Assembly (NCBI GenBank): GCA_036344135.1
Contig: JAYYUG010000105.1
Span: 1-26,481 of the forward strand
Source: GCA-002731945 sp036344135
GTDB taxonomy: Bacteria; Pseudomonadota; Alphaproteobacteria; MED-G09
Direction of reading: 5' to 3'
DNA: 26,481 nucleotides
The notes under the pieces: generated by a model
Databases searched by the model: none
Seen by the model: the letters and a program-made list of their open reading frames with translations, nothing else
What the model was told of the DNA's origin: nothing
Program-made: the position numbers and the translations under genes
Shown here: positions 24,420-26,481 of the stretch, in pieces
How positions within the stretch are numbered: the first letter of the stretch is position 1
Layout: the number at the start of each line of letters is the position of its first letter

Positions 24420-24758
24420 ATGAAAAAAATAAAGGCAATAATAAAACCTTTTAAACTTGATGAGGTAAGGGATGCTCTACAAGAAGTAGATATCGCAGGT
24501 GTTACGGTCACTGAGGCAAAAGGATTTGGAAGACAAAAAGGGCACACAGAACTTTACAGAGGCGCAGAATATAACGTAGATTTTCTTCCTAAGATTGTTT
24601 TAGATATCGTTGTAGAAGATGACAAATGCGAAAAGGCTTGTGAGGCAATCACAAAATCGGCTTACACTGGGAAAATAGGTGATGGAAAAATATTCATTAC
24701 ATCTGTTGAAGAAGCAATTAGAATAAGGACTGGGGAAACAGGGTCGGAAGCAATATAA
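24420..24758 (+). CDS. glnB: Nitrogen regulatory protein PII (GlnB)
   Basis: Trimeric sensor of 2-oxoglutarate and ATP/ADP that relays nitrogen status. 112 residues. The T loop has the uridylylation Tyr51 in the GHTELYRGAEYNVDF segment, and KGFGRQKG (34-41) forms part of the ligand site. The C-terminal TGKIGDGKIF and RIRTGE motifs are intact. Lys3 and Asp54 favour GlnB over GlnK. AGGAGG (24408-24413) precedes the ATG, and a sigma-54 promoter drives it. It is followed after 44 bases by a glutamine synthetase, as in the alphaproteobacterial glnBA operon, but the synthetase here is type II. Confidence 0.96.
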   Translation: MKKIKAIIKPFKLDEVRDALQEVDIAGVTVTEAKGFGRQKGHTELYRGAEYNVDFLPKIVLDIVVEDDKCEKACEAITKSAYTGKIGDGKIFITSVEEAIRIRTGETGSEAI

Positions 24759-24802
24759 AAAAGAATCTGTAAGATTATCATAAAATTATAAGGAGGATAA
24801 TT

Positions 24803-25774
24803 ATGGAGAAATATGAATATATTTGGCTAGATGGATATAAGCCTGAGCCAATGTTACGAAGCAAAATCAAGGTTGAAGACAGCGGGAGCCCTCCTGATTG
24901 GTCTTTTGACGGTTCTTCAACTCAACAAGCTGAAGGATCTAGTTCAGATTGCCTTATTTTACCAGTTCAAGAATATAATAGCCCTCTATTTTCAGACTCC
25001 TTGGTTATGTGCCAAGTTGAAACTGGTGAACATAAAACCCACCCATCAAACACTAGAGTTGCTGCGGCTGAAGTAGTTACAGACGAGTGGTGGTTTGGTT
25101 TTGAACAAGAATATTTCTTTACTGATCAAAATGGTGTCATTCTTGGTTGGGAAGATGGTGTTCCTAGACCTCAAGGAGAATATTATTGTGGTGTCGGAAC
25201 AAGTAATGTGCAGGGAAGAGATGTTTCAGAAGCCCATTTAGATGCTTGCCTAGAAGCAGGAATACAACTTACTGGAACTAACGCAGAAGTAGCATTAGGA
25301 CAGTGGGAATATCAATGTTTTGGAAAAGGAATAAAAGCTGCTGATGACCTATGGGTAAGTCGATATCTTCTGCATAAGGTGGCTGAGGATTTTGGAGTAT
25401 CTGTGAATATTCACCCCAAACCTCAGGAAGGTGACTGGAATGGATCGGGAATGCATACCAATTTCTCTAATAATGAAATGAGGTCGAACGGTTCTGAAGA
25501 ATTATTTAATTCACTTTGTGAAAAATTAGGAAGCGTTCATGATCAAGCAATAATAGCATATGGTTCTGACAATGACAAAAGACTAACAGGTCTGCATGAA
25601 ACCCAAAAAATTACAGAATTTTCTTATGCGATAAGTGATAGAGGGGCAAGTATACGAATACCAATTTATACCCTAGATAATAATTGGAACGGATATCTTG
25701 AAGACAGAAGGCCGGCATCGAATGCTGACCCTTACAAGATTTTAGCTCATTTAGTTGGAACTCTTATCAGTTAA
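24803..25774 (+). CDS. glnII: Glutamine synthetase type II (eukaryotic-type)
   Basis: Makes glutamine from glutamate, ammonia and ATP. 323 residues, short for type II (about 330-370). Type II marks: EYIWLDGY at the N-terminus, SFDGSSTQQAEGSSSDC (34-50), and WFGFEQEYF with metal-binding Glu101 and Glu103. Further active-site blocks are TNAEVALGQWEYQ with Glu162 and Glu169, DWNGSGMHTNFS with His218, DNDKRLTGLHET, and YLEDRRPASNADPY. There is no adenylylation loop of type I. AAGGAGG lies before the ATG at 24803. Downstream of glnB, so under the same sigma-54 promoter, and followed by a strong terminator. All key residues look present; activity is expected. Confidence 0.95.
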   Translation: MEKYEYIWLDGYKPEPMLRSKIKVEDSGSPPDWSFDGSSTQQAEGSSSDCLILPVQEYNSPLFSDSLVMCQVETGEHKTHPSNTRVAAAEVVTDEWWFGFEQEYFFTDQNGVILGWEDGVPRPQGEYYCGVGTSNVQGRDVSEAHLDACLEAGIQLTGTNAEVALGQWEYQCFGKGIKAADDLWVSRYLLHKVAEDFGVSVNIHPKPQEGDWNGSGMHTNFSNNEMRSNGSEELFNSLCEKLGSVHDQAIIAYGSDNDKRLTGLHETQKITEFSYAISDRGASIRIPIYTLDNNWNGYLEDRRPASNADPYKILAHLVGTLIS

Positions 25775-25805
25775 CCTTCTAAAGATTGATTCAGATGTTT
25801 GCTTA

Positions 25806-25835
25806 AAAAGCCCGTTTTTAAAGACGGGCTTTTTT
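25806..25835 (+). terminator. Rho-independent terminator after the GSII gene
   Basis: Stem AAAAGCCCGT / ACGGGCTTTT (25806-25815 and 25824-25833) with an 8-base loop and a T run to 25835. It begins 31 bases after the GSII stop and isolates the glnB unit from parE. Confidence 0.92.
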
Positions 25836-25886
25836 CTTTTGCTCGAATCATACTTATATTTATTAAAATAGATATAAATTGAATTT

Positions 25887-26481
25887 ATGGCTAAAAAAAA
25901 TAAATACGAAGCGTCGGATATTGAAGTTTTAGAGGGACTTGAACCTGTAAGAAGAAGACCAGGTATGTATATAGGTGGCACGGATAATGCATCCATGCAC
26001 CATCTGTTTTCCGAAGTTATAGATAATTCTATGGACGAAGCGGTAGCTAATCACGCTTCATTTATTGAAATCAACCTTTCTAATAATAATGTTGTGTCTG
26101 TACTAGATAATGGCAGAGGAATTCCTATTGATCCCCATCCAAGTTTTCCGGAAAAATCGGCAGTTGAGGTAATAATGACGACATTACATGCGGGTGGAAA
26201 ATTTGGAGATAAAATATATCAAACCTCCGGAGGTCTTCATGGGGTAGGTATAAGTGTTGTAAATGCATTGTCGGAGTTCCTAGAGGTTATCATATATAGA
26301 AACAAAAAGACTTATTATCAAAAATATTCTCGGGGAGAACCTCTTAAACCAATAAAAATAATAAACAAAAAAACGAATAAAAAAGGAACAAAAATATCTT
26401 TCAAACCTGATACAGAAATCTTTGGAGAAGATAGTATTTTTGATCCTACAAGATTATACAATTTTAGCAGATCTAAATCAT
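25887..26481 (+). CDS. parE: DNA topoisomerase IV subunit B (ParE), N-terminal part
   Basis: ATPase subunit of topoisomerase IV, which separates linked daughter chromosomes. Only the first 198 codons are in the window; the frame stays open to the edge. The GHKL ATPase fold is clear: LEGLEPVRRRPGMYIGG (15-31), VIDNSMDEAV with Asn47, DNGRGIP at 74-80 with Asp74, and the ATP lid GGLHGVG. Choice of ParE over GyrB rests on the MDEAVANHA and HPSFPEKSAVEVIMTTLHAG blocks, which match alphaproteobacterial ParE. The ATG at 25887 has no strong ribosome-binding site. It lies 51 bases after the glnII terminator, so it must have its own promoter in that gap. Confidence 0.92.
   Translation, partial: MAKKNKYEASDIEVLEGLEPVRRRPGMYIGGTDNASMHHLFSEVIDNSMDEAVANHASFIEINLSNNNVVSVLDNGRGIPIDPHPSFPEKSAVEVIMTTLHAGGKFGDKIYQTSGGLHGVGISVVNALSEFLEVIIYRNKKTYYQKYSRGEPLKPIKIINKKTNKKGTKISFKPDTEIFGEDSIFDPTRLYNFSRSKS

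Noticed and set aside
1..26481. CRISPR arrays, insertion sequences, integrases, phage genes or toxin-antitoxin pairs
   Set aside because: Looked for on both strands; no repeat-spacer arrays, transposase motifs or such genes were found.

Overview
The window is AT-rich (roughly one third G+C by eye) and densely packed. It looks like a chromosome segment of a free-living, probably marine, streamlined alphaproteobacterium. Support: the order tRNA-Leu, tig, clpP, clpX, lon, hup, tRNA-Val, tRNA-Asp, then nuoA-nuoJ; separate nuoC and nuoD; alphaproteobacterial or mitochondrial-like NuoG, NuoI and NuoD; and a ParE N-terminus of alphaproteobacterial type. The exact lineage cannot be fixed from this sequence alone. 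Almost everything up to 24.25 kb lies on the minus strand, except one SDR gene. From 24.4 kb to the end the genes are on the plus strand. No gap without a gene exceeds 300 bases; the longest is about 170 bases (24248-24419) and holds the glnB promoters.

Layout. 1-8499 (minus): respiratory complex I operon nuoA-B-C-D-E-F-G-H-I-J, with nuoJ cut by the window edge and most genes overlapping or a few bases apart. 8629-12649: a small metabolic block between the hup-tRNA region and nuoA, with an alpha/beta hydrolase, a coniferyl-aldehyde-dehydrogenase-like ALDH, a short-type AMP nucleosidase and, on the plus strand, an SDR whose catalytic Lys is Asn. 12706-13425: a 42-residue Cys/His protein, tRNA-Asp, a terminator, tRNA-Val and HU. 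13506-19579: the proteostasis cluster (lon, clpX, clpP, trigger factor) with tRNA-Leu directly ahead of tig. 19648-24247: NAD(P)HX repair enzyme, SixA-like phosphatase, catalytic-Cys-less thiolase-like protein and NmrA-like protein, the first three joined by 4-base overlaps. 24346-25835: PII (glnB) plus a eukaryotic-type glutamine synthetase II under overlapping sigma-70 and sigma-54 promoters, closed by a strong terminator. 25887-end: start of parE.

How the genes work together: the nuo genes build the NADH-driven proton pump. Trigger factor, ClpXP and Lon fold and degrade proteins; near-identical heat-shock-like promoter elements sit before clpP and before lon, suggesting shared control. glnB and the GSII gene form a nitrogen-assimilation unit whose promoter architecture implies NtrC/RpoN control. 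No mobile elements, CRISPR arrays, phage genes or clear novel defence system were found. The most unusual points are the GSII in the place normally held by glnA, the paired heat-shock-like promoters, the Lys-to-Asn SDR, the Bacteroidota-like AMP nucleosidase, and the tiny CDGSH-like protein translated from just behind a tRNA.
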